A stretch of 64,000 nt of DNA from Aedes albopictus. Lineage: Eukaryota > Arthropoda > Insecta > Diptera > Culicidae. Every line of letters starts with the position of its first letter. The stretch's first letter is position 1. The notes under the pieces were generated by a model. That model searched no databases, had not been told where the DNA came from, and saw nothing but the letters and a program-made list of their open reading frames with translations. Shown here piece by piece: positions 54,595-64,000 of the stretch. The stretch covers positions 89,081,228 to 89,145,227 of the forward strand of contig NC_085138.1 in assembly GCF_035046485.1 (NCBI RefSeq). The letters run 5' to 3'. Both the position numbers and the translations under genes were made by a program.

Positions 54595-55848
54595 TCAGGA
54601 CTTCAATCCATCGAAACGCTTACATTCTCCGTGCAGACTGTTATCAGAATCGCAACCACAAATGTGCAGGTTGCAACTCGCGAAATTCGTCCCGTTTGGC
54701 ATTGATCCGTAAATAGCCCATCCGAAGCGGGTCTTCGCCGCGATCGGTTCTCCTACGCGACCTTCTCGTATTTGTTGAGTGGCAGTGAGGTGCGTGTTCT
54801 TCGCTCCAATGAGCCGTAGATTCAAAGTCCGTGACCGGCAGCTTTCGTAGGTGTTCGAACCGGTTCGGCGCAGCTTCTGTACCGGCAATGCCAGGGATTC
54901 TACGGTTCCGACATCCTTCAGCGCATACGGTTTGCCTCCTCCGATTCCGGAAATCTCTACTTCCACTTGGCGCAAACCTTCCTCTTCTCGGCTGATATTG
55001 CTCGTCCAGGTTAAGCAAAAACGCATTTCCGTTCCTTCAGCCTGCAAAGCGTCCGCTATGCCCTTCTCCAGAAGCGTGACGGATGACTCTTCATCGATAA
55101 AAGCTAGTGTTTCGATGCTCCTGCCCTTGCTGAACAATCGCACCGGCAACATGCGGAACAGCGTGGAGCTCTGAGTGTGATGAGCGTTTACGCCTTCGGT
55201 AGGGGTGCTGCGCGGCACCGACTCGCTCCATTGTGGTGTCGGCTTGGCCAGGGTCGTCGGACTTGCCGCGTAACTGTGAAGAAGTGGATGATGGCGCATT
55301 TGGCAGCCCTGCACGTCACATCGGGCTGTGGATCGACATGGCTTTCTACCATGCTTTCCAAGGCAGATCCGGCACAGGAAACAGTCTCGAACAGTTTTCC
55401 AACGGTCGTCAGGATCCATCTTCTTGAAGACTTTACACTCCTTCACTCGATGATCCGGATCTCCACAGACCAGACAGATGATCGACGATACTGCCTTCGT
55501 GGACTCCACTGTTGGCTTCACGGACATCGCTGCACCGGATGGAACGCTCACGCTTGACGAAACCTTTCTGCTTTTCTTCCCTTTTCGGTTTGATCCTCTC
55601 GGGTCCAGCGTGAGTGTGACTTCAGCGGCCGCTGACACCAGATTGGCCATGTATCGGCTGAATACACGAAGGTCAGCCACCGCAAACTGCAGCTTGAAAG
55701 TTACCCACTCTAACTTGAGGTTCGCTGGAAGCTTATCCACGAGCTTCTGGAGTAGAACCGGGTTCGAAAAATGTAGCACTTGTCCCGCTGCCTCCAGATG
55801 CTCGCAGAAGTTCTGCACTGCCATCCCAAAGGCCACTACAGTACACAA
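54595..55848 (-). pseudogene. BEL/Pao gag and aspartic protease, 417-aa open segment
   Basis: The frame opens inside gag (VQNFCEHLEAAGQVLHFSNP, the end of a DUF1759-like region). Knuckle 1 is CLVCGDPDHRVKEC (residues 125-138, C-x2-C-x4-H-x4-C). A second Cys/His cluster, CRICLGKHGRKPC, lies at 159-171. The protease signature AFIDEESSVTLL (residues 249-260) shows D-E-E-S-S where BEL proteases usually have D-x-G-S, so the active-site Gly appears lost. It continues to GEPIAAKTRFGWAIYG, the usual pre-RT segment, and stops at 54595. The first ATG is not the natural start, because the 5' end is missing. Confidence 0.88.
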
Positions 55849-55905
55849 ATTATCAGCTTTCGGTACCGAAACCTCTCGTACCTTCTGAAGCAGTGCGTAG
55901 ATTAT

Positions 55906-56154
55906 TATCTAAAAAAAATTATTTGCTCCGGGCGCTCATACAGCAACTGCAAATATACTATATTATATAATATATTTGGTATTAGCGATACATACTAACT
56001 GAATACATATTGAAACTAAATCAGTGTAATATTGTAGCACTCATGTAAACGCATTTTCTTCAGCCGTATACATTGAACGAGGATTACTGTTCGATTTTTA
56101 TTAACATTTTCAGAAACTGTTCGACATTTAGGTAGCGTTCAACAATTATCGAAT
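55906..56154. other. AT-rich flank of the BEL element
   Basis: Contains a short AT palindrome (ACTATATTATATAATATATT region near 55957). No gene; no LTR recognised. Confidence 0.4.
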
Positions 56155-56168
56155 CACCCTAGTACTTT

Positions 56169-56343
56169 TTTTTATCTGTATTAACGAGATTTTTAGCCCT
56201 TGGCTAGTTCATCTCGGGACCCACGCTTTACTCCCCTTCCGAAGGAAGAACTCACATTTTGTGAGTTTGTCGGGAGTGGGATTCGATCCCAGGTCCTCGG
56301 CGTGATAGTCAAGTGTTCTAACCATCACACCAGGTCCGCTCCA
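56169..56343 (-). mobile_element. tRNA-derived SINE with 14 bp TSD
   Basis: CACCCTAGTACTTT flanks the insertion at 56155-56168 and 56344-56357. The minus strand begins GGAGCGGACCTGGTGTGATG (box A TGGTGTGATGGTTAG) and has box B GGGATCGAATCCC about 40 bp on. The body ends GATGAACTAGCCAAGGGCTA, AAAATCTCGTTAATACAGAT and an A-rich run. The last ~50 bp matches the 59 bp fragment at 35001-35059 in sequence and stem-loop layout, indicating a tail shared with a partner LINE. Confidence 0.92.
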
Positions 56344-56357
56344 CACCCTAGTACTTT

Positions 56358-57234
56358 AACCAAGGGTCCTATATATAATCAAATTATGCCAGAAATTGTT
56401 TTAAATGTTTCCACTTAGTACACAAGATTCTCCGTATTTTTTTCTAGTAATTTCATCAAAAATCCAGAGGAATTTCTTCGAGAACTCCTCATTGAGGTCC
56501 TGCAAGATAATTTCAAAAGCTTATTCTACATTTTTAGAGAAAGAATCAATCCTGAAATTACCGCTACTCGTTTCGCCCCAACAGCACATATTTTTCAAAG
56601 CACTCCTCGTACAAAAAAAGCCGGGAAGCAAAACCCCGCGTTGATGGGCGATAAGTTTTCGGTGTCAAAACATAATGCACCTCTTCGTCGAGGGTTTTTT
56701 TTTTGCTCTTCCTTTTGCTAGTACTCCAGTTTGGGATCTGCATTGGGTATCTGCTGCTACCAAGTCACAGAAGCATCCACCAAATATGCATATCATGTTC
56801 AACACGGTATGCGGTGCGGTGTGTCGCTTGTTCGGGTTCGCGGTAAATCTTCATCCCCGAATGTAAGTCTGGTTGGTAACTAACTACAAAACACATTGCC
56901 GGAGCGTGGAGCATAACCGCGAAGATGTTTGTAGAGTTAAACATTAGGCTATATTAAAAGGCCAAAGCGTGTGTGTTCATTGGCGTAAGGAGAGAAGGGT
57001 GAAATTGTATTTCACATGCGCGGAGAGGTGTTGTGTTTGAACTACGCATGTAATGCTGCAGCATGGAACACGGCAGAATGAAGAATTGTGCAAACGAATA
57101 CTAGAAACAAATAAAAAACCTGCTAAGGTTTCATGGAAAATTCGAAATGTTCTGACATATAAAATTGAAAGTTTTCAGAACCAACAAGAGTTAATGGAAA
57201 GGTGAAAGCAGTACTTTGACGAACATCTACTTAC
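56358..57234. other. Unique non-coding DNA
   Basis: No gene or repeat structure is supportable. A few AGGAATTTCTTCGAG-type words occur near 56460. Confidence 0.4.
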
Positions 57235-58430
57235 ATGTATTTGCGCTACATCATGCCCAACGCTCGCCAGATGACGTTCTGCCAGGTCCACTGGTCTTGT
57301 CCGCTGCGCTCTTTGTGTTCTTGTACCAACCGGATCTTTGGTAAACATCAACTTTGCACAGTTGTTGTCCGGCATTCTTGCAACATGCCCTGTCCACCGT
57401 ATCCTTCCGGCTTTGGACAGCTCTGGATGCTGGGTTCGCCGTACAGTGCAGCCAACTCGTTGTTTATTCTTCTACGTCGCACAGCATTCTGTACGTGGTA
57501 CATTTGGTGCAGTGGTGAACAGTTTTTTCAAGAGCCCGTAGTAGGCATGACACAGACGTTACAGGCAGGCACGTTCTGATTGACGGTCGGCACTTCTCCG
57601 ACATTATCGACGTCAGGACCTATCGTGGCGCCAACATCGATTCCGACCACTATCTGGTGATGGTCAAACTGCGCCCAAAACTTTCCGTCATCAACAATGT
57701 ACGGTACCGACGACCGCCACGATACAACCTAGAGCGACCAAAACAATCGGATGTCGCCTGCGCATACGCGCAGAATCTCGAGGCCGCGTTGCCAGACGAG
57801 AGCGAGCTCGATGAGACCCCTCTAGAGGACTGCTGGAGTACAGTGAAAGCAGCCATCAACAACGCAGCAGAGAGCACCATCGGGTACGTGGAACAGAATC
57901 GACGGAACGAATGGTTCGACGAAGAGTGCAGAACGGTTTTGGAGGAGTAGAACGCAGCGAGGGTGGTGATGCTGCAGCAAGGGACCCGACAGAACGTGGA
58001 ACGTTACAAACAAAAGCGTAAACAGCAGACCCGCCTCTTTCGGCTCGTTGCATTACACCTTTCTTTCCAGAGCGATGTTGAGAGTCATTCACCTTATCGC
58101 AGTCCCAGCGAGATCCGAATGAACTGGATAGATCTCCCGAAATCTTTTCGCGGTTGTGCACACCATCCATCGTTGCTTTGATCAGTCTGGTCAGCTCCTC
58201 AAGAAAGCCGTTCTCGTCCGCAATTTTCCATAACTCTGTGTGGTCGATACTGTCATATGGTGTCTTGAAGTCGATCTACACGTGATGCGTTGGGACCTGA
58301 TGTTCATGGACTTTCTGGAGCATTTTTTTATATGGTGAAGGTATGATCTATTGTCGACCAGTCGTCAATGAAGCCGGCTTGATAACTTCCCACGAACTCG
58401 TTCGTTTTAGGTGACATATTTTGGCATTGA
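57235..58430. mobile_element. RTE-like LINE copy 2, scrambled: C-terminus (-), endonuclease (+), RT (-)
   Basis: Three blocks match the larger copy at 59.8-63.3 kb. 57235-57545 is the ORF2 C-terminus on the minus strand (GTTGTCCGGCATTCTTGCAA corresponds to the same words near 60020). 57574-58043 is the endonuclease end and linker on the plus strand (GRHFSDIIDVRTYRG, SDHYLVMVKLRPKLS, RNEWFDEECRTVLEE). 58043-58430 is RT on the minus strand, including QVPTHHV*IDFKTPYDSID, which keeps motif A. The middle block is thus inverted relative to its neighbours. Confidence 0.87.
57574..57950 (+). pseudogene. RTE-like endonuclease C-terminal segment (inverted block)
   Basis: The plus-strand frame at 57657-57950 reads MVKLRPKLSVINNVRYRRPP, ACAYAQNLEAALPDESELDE and TIGYVEQNRRNEWFDEECRT. 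Upstream in the same phase lie VLIDGRHFSDIIDVRTYRGA and the catalytic S-D-H-Y. A TAG at 57948 replaces the expected Lys in EE*NAAR. Only the end of the endonuclease and the start of the linker are present. Confidence 0.85.
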
Positions 58431-59800
58431 TTCTTCTTAAAATCAATATGCCAATATGTATGCCTTATACAATTACCCTCCATTTGCGTCTCATGTCTGG
58501 ACTTGTCGCCCTGAAACGAGAGCATACCATAGATACCGACATACACCCTTTCGCTTGCACGTATTCGGTCGTCGGTCCCCGTCGGTGTGTCCTCTTTTAT
58601 TCAGGTTATTGTACAGATTTAGCAACGGCAGTGACTGCCGCCACAGTCGAGTCGATTCAGTTCACCGACTCAGACGACCAGGTGAGGCCACAGAACTCAA
58701 AAGGGCAACCCCGATCCACCGCGTTGCCACTTCGTTTTATTTCCCAGCCAGCCATGAGCCAGCCCTTCCAGCAATGCATCTCCGACCACCGCACGAGCAC
58801 CAGCATCAGCGCAGTGCTTGAAAGTATACGACACAACAAAACGAGACAAAATCACAAAAGTGAATGCAGTTTTGTCCCCTTCTCCAACCTCTGCTGGTCT
58901 CGGTTGCACCTCGTTGAACACCACCTGCCTCGGCTGCCCTCAGTCTGCGCGGCGATCCACCCCGAATTGCACACTTTTTTATAAGGTCTGTCTCCTGTCC
59001 TGGTGTCTCGCTCGTTGGTGTGCAACCAACCCAGCCAGCGAGCTGAAATAAGGCTGGAAAGTTGGGCTGCCAAGGCAGCAGCAGCAGCCAGGCAGCAGCA
59101 ATATTCAATTCATGTAAAAGTACCAACATGTATAAAGTGTAGAGATTGAAGCCAGCTTCGGAGAAGTGAAAGAAATTCAGCTTCGATCCGATGGCTGCGA
59201 CGACGACGACGACGAACGGGAGAAATCAGGTTATGCAAAGAGGTCAATTACAACCGGGTCTCTCGGCTGCGCTGAACTGAACTGGATGCCGCAGCGCCGA
59301 TCGGGCTATCGTGTACCCATACCTAGTTGGTTTCAGCAGAGCGAACGCGTTATCTCGGTCGGTCGGGCGAAGTTGGAGAGGTGTAGCGATGTAAACCATG
59401 GACCAAGAGGTGGGATACATTCCGGATGGGCAAAACGAGATGCATGGGAGATTGTGATTGGCAGTGGATGTAATTGATTTTTTTGTTTGCGGAAAAATGT
59501 GGGAAATTATATGAAGTTTTCGATATGGATTTGTGCTTATTAAATTCGTGGGAAGTAGTATTTAGCAGACAATAGTTATATTCAGTTGATACAGATGTAT
59601 GCTAGGTACTTTGAAATAATAAGAATTGAGCCACGAATTCAAAAGAGACAGTCAAACCCCAGTTTGGCGTCTCGGAAAGCTGGGAAAGGTGAGCCTGAAA
59701 AGGACGGACGACGGACGTTCCGATTCAAAAGGAACAGGAGGTTAGGTCCTCTCCAGCCACCACAGGTTGGGGTGAGTCAGAAGGAGAACGCCCCTAGACC
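58431..59800. other. Unique, GC-richer non-coding DNA
   Basis: No supportable gene. A (GAC)n tract lies at 59197-59214. The 187-aa plus-strand frame at 58421-58984 overlaps long frames on the other strand, is S/R/H-rich and has no domain. Confidence 0.4.
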
Positions 59801-59834
59801 CAACATACATACATTTATTTGTTCAACATCACAT

Positions 59835-60320
59835 TTAAGACAAGACATAATCAACAATAGTGCGCCACAATACTCGGTTTGTGGCTGCCGCTCTCCATCC
59901 TCGGTTGCGCACAATGCTCGCCAAGTCACGCTCCACCTGATCCGCCCATCGTGCTCTCTGCGCTCCACGCCTTCTTGTGCTAACCGGATCAGTAGCAAAC
60001 ACCAACTTTGCAGAGTTGTTGTCCGGCATTCTTGCAACATGCTCTGCCCACCGTATCCTTCCGGCTTTGGCCACCTTCTGGATGCTGGGTTCGCCGTAAA
60101 GTGCAGCGAGCTCGTGGTTCATCCTTCTCCGCCACACACCGTTCTCCTGCACACCACCGAAGATCATCCTTAGCACGCGTCGCTCGAAAACTCCGAGTGC
60201 TTGCAGGTCCTTCTCGAGCATGGTCCATGTCTCGTGCCCGTAGATGACCACCGGTCTTATTGGCGTTTTGTACATGGTGTATTTGGTGCGTGGGTGAATC
60301 TTTTTCGACCGCAGTTTCTT
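59835..60320 (-). pseudogene. RTE-like ORF2 C-terminal domain
   Basis: After a TAG just past ISGSRAYYGL, the frame 60275-59835 reads IRPVVIYGHETWTMLEKDLQ, LGVFERRVLRMIFGGVQENG, WRRRMNHELAALYGEPSIQK and GRIRWAEHVARMPDNN, a C-terminal domain common to RTE-like ORF2 proteins. It ends naturally with DYVLS and a stop, followed by the short ATGT-type tail. Confidence 0.88.
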
Positions 60321-61697
60321 CTAGAGCCCGTAGTAGGCTCGACTTCCGCTGATGATGCGCCTTCGAATTTCACGGCTCACGTTGTTGTCAGCCGTCAGTA
60401 AGGATCTGAGATAGACGAATTCCTCCACAACCTCGAAAGTATCATCGTCTATCGTAACATTACTATCCAGACGGATCCGGTCGTGTTCGGTTCCGCCTAC
60501 CAGCATGTACTTTGTTTTTGTGGCATTCACCACCAGTCCAAACTTTGCTGCTTCGCGTTTCAGGCGGGTGTACAGCTCTGCCACCGTTCCAAATGTTGTG
60601 GCAATAATGTCCATGTCGTCCGCAAAGCACGCAAATTGACCAGATTTTGTGAAAATCGTTCCCCGGCTGTTGAGAACGGCTCGTCGCATCACACCTTCCA
60701 GAGCGATGTTGAAGAGTAGGCATGAGAGTCCGTCACCTTGCCGCAGTCCCCGGCGAGATTCAAATGAACTGGATAGTTCACCCGAAACCCGAAACGCAGT
60801 TTTGAACACCGTCCACCGTTGCTTTAATCAGTCTAGTCAGCTTCCCAGGAAAGCCGTTTTCGTCCATGATTCTCCATGCGTTGGGACCTGGTATTCACGG
60901 AATTTCTGGAGGATTTGCCGTACGGTAAAGATCTGGTCCGTTGTCGACCGGCCGTCGATGAAGCCGGCTTGGTAACTTCTCACGAACTTATTCGTTTTGA
61001 GTGACAGACGACGGAAGATGATCTGGGATAACACTTTGTAGGCAGCATTCAAAATAGTGATTGCCCTGGAGATCTTACATTCCAAATGGTCGCCTTTCTT
61101 GTGAATGGGGTAGATTACCCCTTCCTTCCACTCCTCCGGTAGCTGTTCGGTTTCCCAGATCCTGACTATCAGCCGATGCAGACAGGTGGCCAACTTTTCT
61201 GGGCCCAGCTTGATGAGTTCAGCTGCGATACCATCCTTTCCAGCTGCTTTGTTGGTTTTGAGCTGGTCAATGGCATCCTTAACTTCCCTCAGCGTGGGAG
61301 TTGGTTCATTTCCGTCCTCCGCAGCACTGGCGTCGTTTTTCCTCCGTTGCCGTGGGCTCCTGTGCCTACGTTCTCCACGCCGTTCAGGTACTGATCGAAG
61401 TGCTGCTTCCACATTTCGATCACCTCACGTCCGTCGTCAAGAGGCCTCCGTCTTTTTTATCCCTGCATATATCGGCTCGCGACACGAAGCCGTTGCGGGA
61501 TGCGTTGAGCTTCTGATAGAACTTCCGTGTTTCTCGGGAACGGCACAGCAGTTCCATTTCTTCACACTCCGCTTCTTCCCGGCGGAGCTTTTTCTCCCGG
61601 AAGAGGCGGGTCTGCTGTTTCCGCTTCTGGTTATTATGTTCCACGTTTTGTCGAGTCCCATGCTGCAGCATTACCGCCCTCGCTGCGTTCTTCTCCT
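60321..61697 (-). pseudogene. RTE-like linker and reverse transcriptase lacking motif A
   Basis: The linker (61697-61420) is R/E-rich (LFREKKLRREEAECEEMELL). The RT lead-in (61412-60837) has NKAAGKDGIAAELIKLGPEK, EEWKEGVIYPIHKKGDHLEC, ITILNAAYKVLSQIIFRRLS and SYQAGFIDGRSTTDQIFTVR. At about 60880 the text jumps from REYQVPTH straight to a segment corresponding to MDENGFPG. The block holding motif A (I-D-F-K...Y-D), still present in the scrambled copy, is gone. The frame 60809-60321 then has RRGLRQGDGLSCLLFNIALE and FACFADDMDIIATTFG (motif C, F-A-D-D). Without motif A it cannot polymerise. Confidence 0.9.
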
Positions 61698-61701
61698 TTA
61701 A

Positions 61702-61816
61702 CCCTCGAACGATCGCGCTGTTGTATTTTGTGCAACACGTTGAAAAATTCTCGCTTTTTGTACTCAGCATTAGCGTGGTGCTGACGCAGGTAGTCAACCG
61801 CGCGAGTTACGGAAGG
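61702..61816 (+). mobile_element. 115 bp TTAA-flanked element, copy 2 (inside the LINE)
   Basis: TTAA flanks it at 61698-61701 and 61817-61820. Removing the insert and one TTAA rejoins the LINE linker (CGTTCTTCTCCTTTAAAACC on the plus strand), close to the uninterrupted copy near 57940. The insert matches 51056-51170 in inverted orientation. Confidence 0.9.
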
Positions 61817-61820
61817 TTAA

Positions 61821-62880
61821 AACCGTTCTGCACTCTTCGTCGAACCATTCGTTTCGTCGATTCCGTTCCACGTAACCGATGGTGCTCTCAGCTGCGTCGT
61901 TGAAGGATGCTTTCACTATACTCCAGCAGTCCTCTAGAGGGGCCTCATCGAGCACACCCTCGTCTGGCAACGCGGCTTCGAGATTCTGCGCGTATGCTGA
62001 GGCGACATCCGATTGCTTCAGTCGCTCTAGGTTGTTCCGTGGCGGTCGCCGGTACCGTACATTGTTGATGACGGAGAGTTTTGGGCGCAGTTTGACCATC
62101 ACCAGATAGTGGTCGGAAGAGATGTTGGTGCCACGATAGGTCCTGACGTCGATAATGTCGGAGAAGTGTCGTCCGTCAATCAAAACGAGGTCGATTTAAG
62201 ATTTCGTCCGCTGAGGGGATCTCCAGGTGTAACGATAAGGGAGGCTGTGTTGGAAAAAGGTGCTACGTATAGCCATATTTTTGGAGGCGGCGAAATCAAT
62301 GAGTCGTAGGCCGTTTTCGTTCGTTTGCTGGTGGGCGCTGAACTTACCAATCGTCGGTCTGAATTACTCCTCCTGGCCTACCTGAGCGTTCAAATCTCCT
62401 ATGATGATCTTCACGTCGTGGCTTGGGCAGCTGTCGTACTCGCGTTCGAGCTGCGCGTAAAATGCGTCCTTGTCATCATCAGTACTTCCGCAGTGTGGGC
62501 TGTGCACGTTTAGTATGCTGAAGTTGAAGAATCGGCCCTTGATCCTCAACCTGCACATTCTTTCGTCGATCGGCCACCAACCGATCATGCGCTTCTGCAT
62601 ATCACCCATTACGATGAAAGCTGTTTCCAGCTCGCGTGTGTTGCCGCAGCTCTGGTAGATGGTATGATTAACTCTTAACGTTCGCACCATGGGTCCTGTC
62701 CAACACACCTCCTGCAGCGCTACGATGCCGAACCCGCGGTCCTTCAGTAGATCGGTGAGTATGCGGGTGCTCCCAATGAAGTTAAGAGATCGACAGTTCC
62801 ACTTATTGAGTTTCCAATCGCAAGTCCTTTTTGTTCGCTGGGGTCGTTGCCGTTGGTCTCGGTTCGTATTATTCTGTTGC
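61821..62880 (-). pseudogene. RTE-like endonuclease domain
   Basis: The reading starts NKWNCRSLNFIGSTRILTDL and has FGIVALQEVCWTGP with the catalytic Glu. The frame 62708-62364 continues with MIGWWPIDERMCRLRIKGRF and IIIGDLNAQVGQEE (catalytic D-x-N), then a TAA. Reading in the same phase gives RLIDFAASKNMAIRSTFFQH and a further TAA before IDLVLIDGRH. The frame 62183-61794 supplies ISSDHYLVMVKLRPKLS (catalytic S-D-H) and the linker start. All catalytic residues are visible. Two stops, one plausibly CAA to TAA, inactivate it. Confidence 0.87.
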
Positions 62881-62889
62881 TGATTTTTC

Positions 62890-63470
62890 GTTATAATGTT
62901 TTTTTACGGCTGGCTCGTAGGGCCTGACATCAACCCCCTACTTTCCGGAGGACCATAGTGCACAGTTGAGCTTACAGTCCTTCCCTGGCACTCGGACGTA
63001 GGTCAGCCGACCCTAACATGGGGATCAGGCGCTGTTATTGACCAAAGTTCCCACCGGGGTTGGTTACCCGATCTTCCCTAAGGTTGCTCATAGTTTCCGG
63101 CCGGTACCGCGAGGAGGTAGGGACTCTGAAGGTGAAAACCCTAAACGAGATCACTGACACGGAAGAGCTCGTCACGGTACAACGGCAACAGTGCGAGGTT
63201 GCAGGTGCTCACCGCAGCCGTTTGGCTACGGACTGGGCCGGCAGGGACACAGGTGATCATGGTTCAGCTACCTGTTGCGGATGCTAACAAGTCCGTTAAA
63301 GTAGGGAAGCTCAATGTGAGCTGGTCGGTCGGTATGGTAACTGGCCATACACGAGCCAACGCCAACGGAAGCTCGTTTCAGGTGTCTGGAACCAGGAAAC
63401 AAGTCATGGGACTGCAAAGGGTCTAACACGCGCAAGCTGTGTAGTCAATGTGGGGGTGAAGCCTATACAC
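62890..63470 (-). other. Probable 5' leader of the RTE-like element and flank
   Basis: GC-rich sequence with GGGCCTGACATCAACCCCCT and TTCCGGAGGACCATAGTGCA, upstream of the endonuclease on the minus strand. No ORF of note. The 5' end of the element is not defined; about 63290 is a guess. Confidence 0.45.
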
Positions 63471-63474
63471 TCTG

Positions 63475-63895
63475 TCCAACTTCTATAAGACCACCCCCAA
63501 ATTGTTTCAAGTCAACTATAATAATAACAATTTCGGGTCAATGTGTGTATAATTGTATTATGCATTACAAGTTATTGTTTGTCCTTAATTTAATTTGATT
63601 AAAAGTTCCTTTTATTACTTTTGTAATAAGACTTTATATTTTCGAGGTGTCCAGTTTCTATAAGACCATCTCGAATATTACTCATTTTAATTAAGTAAAA
63701 CTTATATAAATCAACATATTGTAAGTTCAATAATCCGTAGTTCAGTTCTCTTCGAGTAGTCAACCGTGTAGGACGTGTTTTCGAAGCGTTGGTGAGCTAG
63801 TATATCGAAAGAGAGAAAATAGTGTCGGTCGTAGTTCTGAGTGCTTTGCACTGCAACTTCTAATCTATAGTGATAGAGAACAAAAGAAACGGACA
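63475..63895 (+). promoter_or_regulatory. Leader with direct repeats upstream of the terminal ORF
   Basis: TCCAACTTCTATAAGACCAC at 63475-63494 recurs as TCCAGTTTCTATAAGACCAT at 63650-63669, 175 bp apart in the same orientation. Repeated leader blocks of this sort occur at 5' ends of some LINEs and at the ends of some other elements. The rest is AT-rich and non-coding. Confidence 0.5.
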
Positions 63896-64000
63896 ATGGC
63901 GAGCAATAACTACCGTGAAAATACAATGCGTATGTACTTCGGACGAGAGCTAATGAACCCGAAAGATAAGGAAGTTTTCAAATTCTTCCGAAAAAATGGT
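63896..64000 (+). CDS. Start of an ORF open at the window edge, possibly a gag-like LINE ORF1
   Basis: GGACAATGG is a good insect start context. The 35 codons read MASNNYRENTMRMYFGRELM then NPKDKEVFKFFRKNG with no stop before the window ends. The short F-K-F-F-R-K-N-G block could correspond to the start of the RNA-binding region of gag-like ORF1 proteins such as that at 3406-4360, but the similarity is slight. No domain can be proved from 35 residues. The repeats in the leader favour a mobile element over a host gene. Confidence 0.5.
   Translation, partial: MASNNYRENTMRMYFGRELMNPKDKEVFKFFRKNG

Larger units (their letters stand above)
51269..55905 (-). mobile_element. BEL/Pao LTR retrotransposon, internal region, decayed and 5'-truncated
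   Basis: On the minus strand the order gag (two zinc knuckles), protease, RT, RNase H, integrase and a DUF5641-like C-terminal domain is the BEL/Pao polyprotein order. The gag N-terminal part (most of a DUF1759-like domain) is missing above about 55905. No LTR could be recognised at either end, and a TTAA element lies about 100 bp past the 3' stop. Several frameshifts and stops are present between domains. Confidence 0.93.
59803..63290 (-). mobile_element. RTE-like non-LTR retrotransposon, near full length, defective
   Basis: On the minus strand, a 5' leader (about 63290-62890) leads to one ORF2-type reading: apurinic-like endonuclease, linker, RT and a C-terminal domain, ending at 59835. 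The 3' tail is AATAAATGTATGTATG, a short ATGT repeat as found on RTE-type LINEs. There is no RNase H. It is damaged by several stops, an RT deletion removing motif A, and a TTAA-flanked insertion at 61702-61816. A JAM1/RTE relationship in mosquitoes is my inference. Confidence 0.9.

Noticed and set aside
58421..58984. 187-aa plus-strand frame
   Set aside because: Starts inside the scrambled LINE copy and runs into unrelated DNA. It overlaps three long antisense frames and has no domain.

Overview
This window looks like intergenic, repeat-dominated chromosomal DNA from an aedine mosquito (Aedes aegypti or Ae. albopictus type). The inference rests on a Feilai-type tRNA-derived SINE, an LOA-group and an RTE-group LINE, a BEL/Pao element, long stretches of decayed 'gaattcctgga'-like repeats, and many palindromic MITEs of the kinds that crowd Aedes genomes. 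I found no complete host protein-coding gene, no rRNA or tRNA gene, no CRISPR array and no bacterial-style operon. Nearly every supportable coding region belongs to a transposable element, and nearly all are broken by stops, frameshifts or deletions.

Layout. 1-5 kb: a foldback MITE, a minus-strand Ty1/copia gag remnant, and a 1.19 kb gag-only LINE derivative with an exact 11 bp target-site duplication (TSD) inserted inside another MITE. 5-11 kb: low-complexity DNA, an AT-rich foldback and a LINE reverse-transcriptase (RT) scrap. 11.4-15.3 kb: a CR1-like LINE (+) whose endonuclease is missing and replaced by in-frame ~80-residue tandem repeats. 17.4-18.9 kb: a GTAA microsatellite array carrying a MITE. 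21-24.9 kb: a ~0.5 kb-period tandem array hit by a 753 bp hairpin hAT-type MITE, a solo LTR and a LINE-tail-like insertion. 25.5-26.9 kb: a ~145 bp-period satellite dense in AAGATGGC motifs. 30.0-34.0 kb: an LOA-like LINE (-). 34.05-35.3 kb: a 1.26 kb hAT-like non-autonomous element with 8 bp TSD. 36.7-37.2 kb: a long hairpin.

41.8-46.0 kb: a decayed Ty3/gypsy element (+) with 5' LTR, primer-binding site, gag with an H/C-rich box, protease, RT, RNase H and integrase, truncated before a 3' LTR. 46.0-47.3 kb: nested MITEs including a perfect 88 bp-arm palindrome. 47.9-48.5 kb: a second hairpin hAT-type MITE. 48.8-49.1 kb: a Feilai SINE. 51.3-55.9 kb: a decayed BEL/Pao element (-). 56.2 kb: another tRNA-derived SINE whose 3' tail matches a 59 bp fragment at 35.0 kb. 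57.2-58.4 kb and 59.8-63.3 kb: two copies of one RTE-like LINE, the first scrambled with an inverted block, the second lacking RT motif A and carrying a TTAA-flanked 115 bp element that also occurs at 51.06 kb. The window ends in a new short ORF open at the edge, possibly ORF1 of another LINE.

The genes do not form a pathway. They document successive insertions, and several empty sites can be inferred from neighbouring repeat units, giving a relative order of events. The most interesting signals are the three long dsRNA-capable hairpins, the motif-dense satellite, the gag-only LINE, the repeat-expanded CR1-like element and the SINE/LINE shared tail. All calls are from reading the sequence; no database search was possible.
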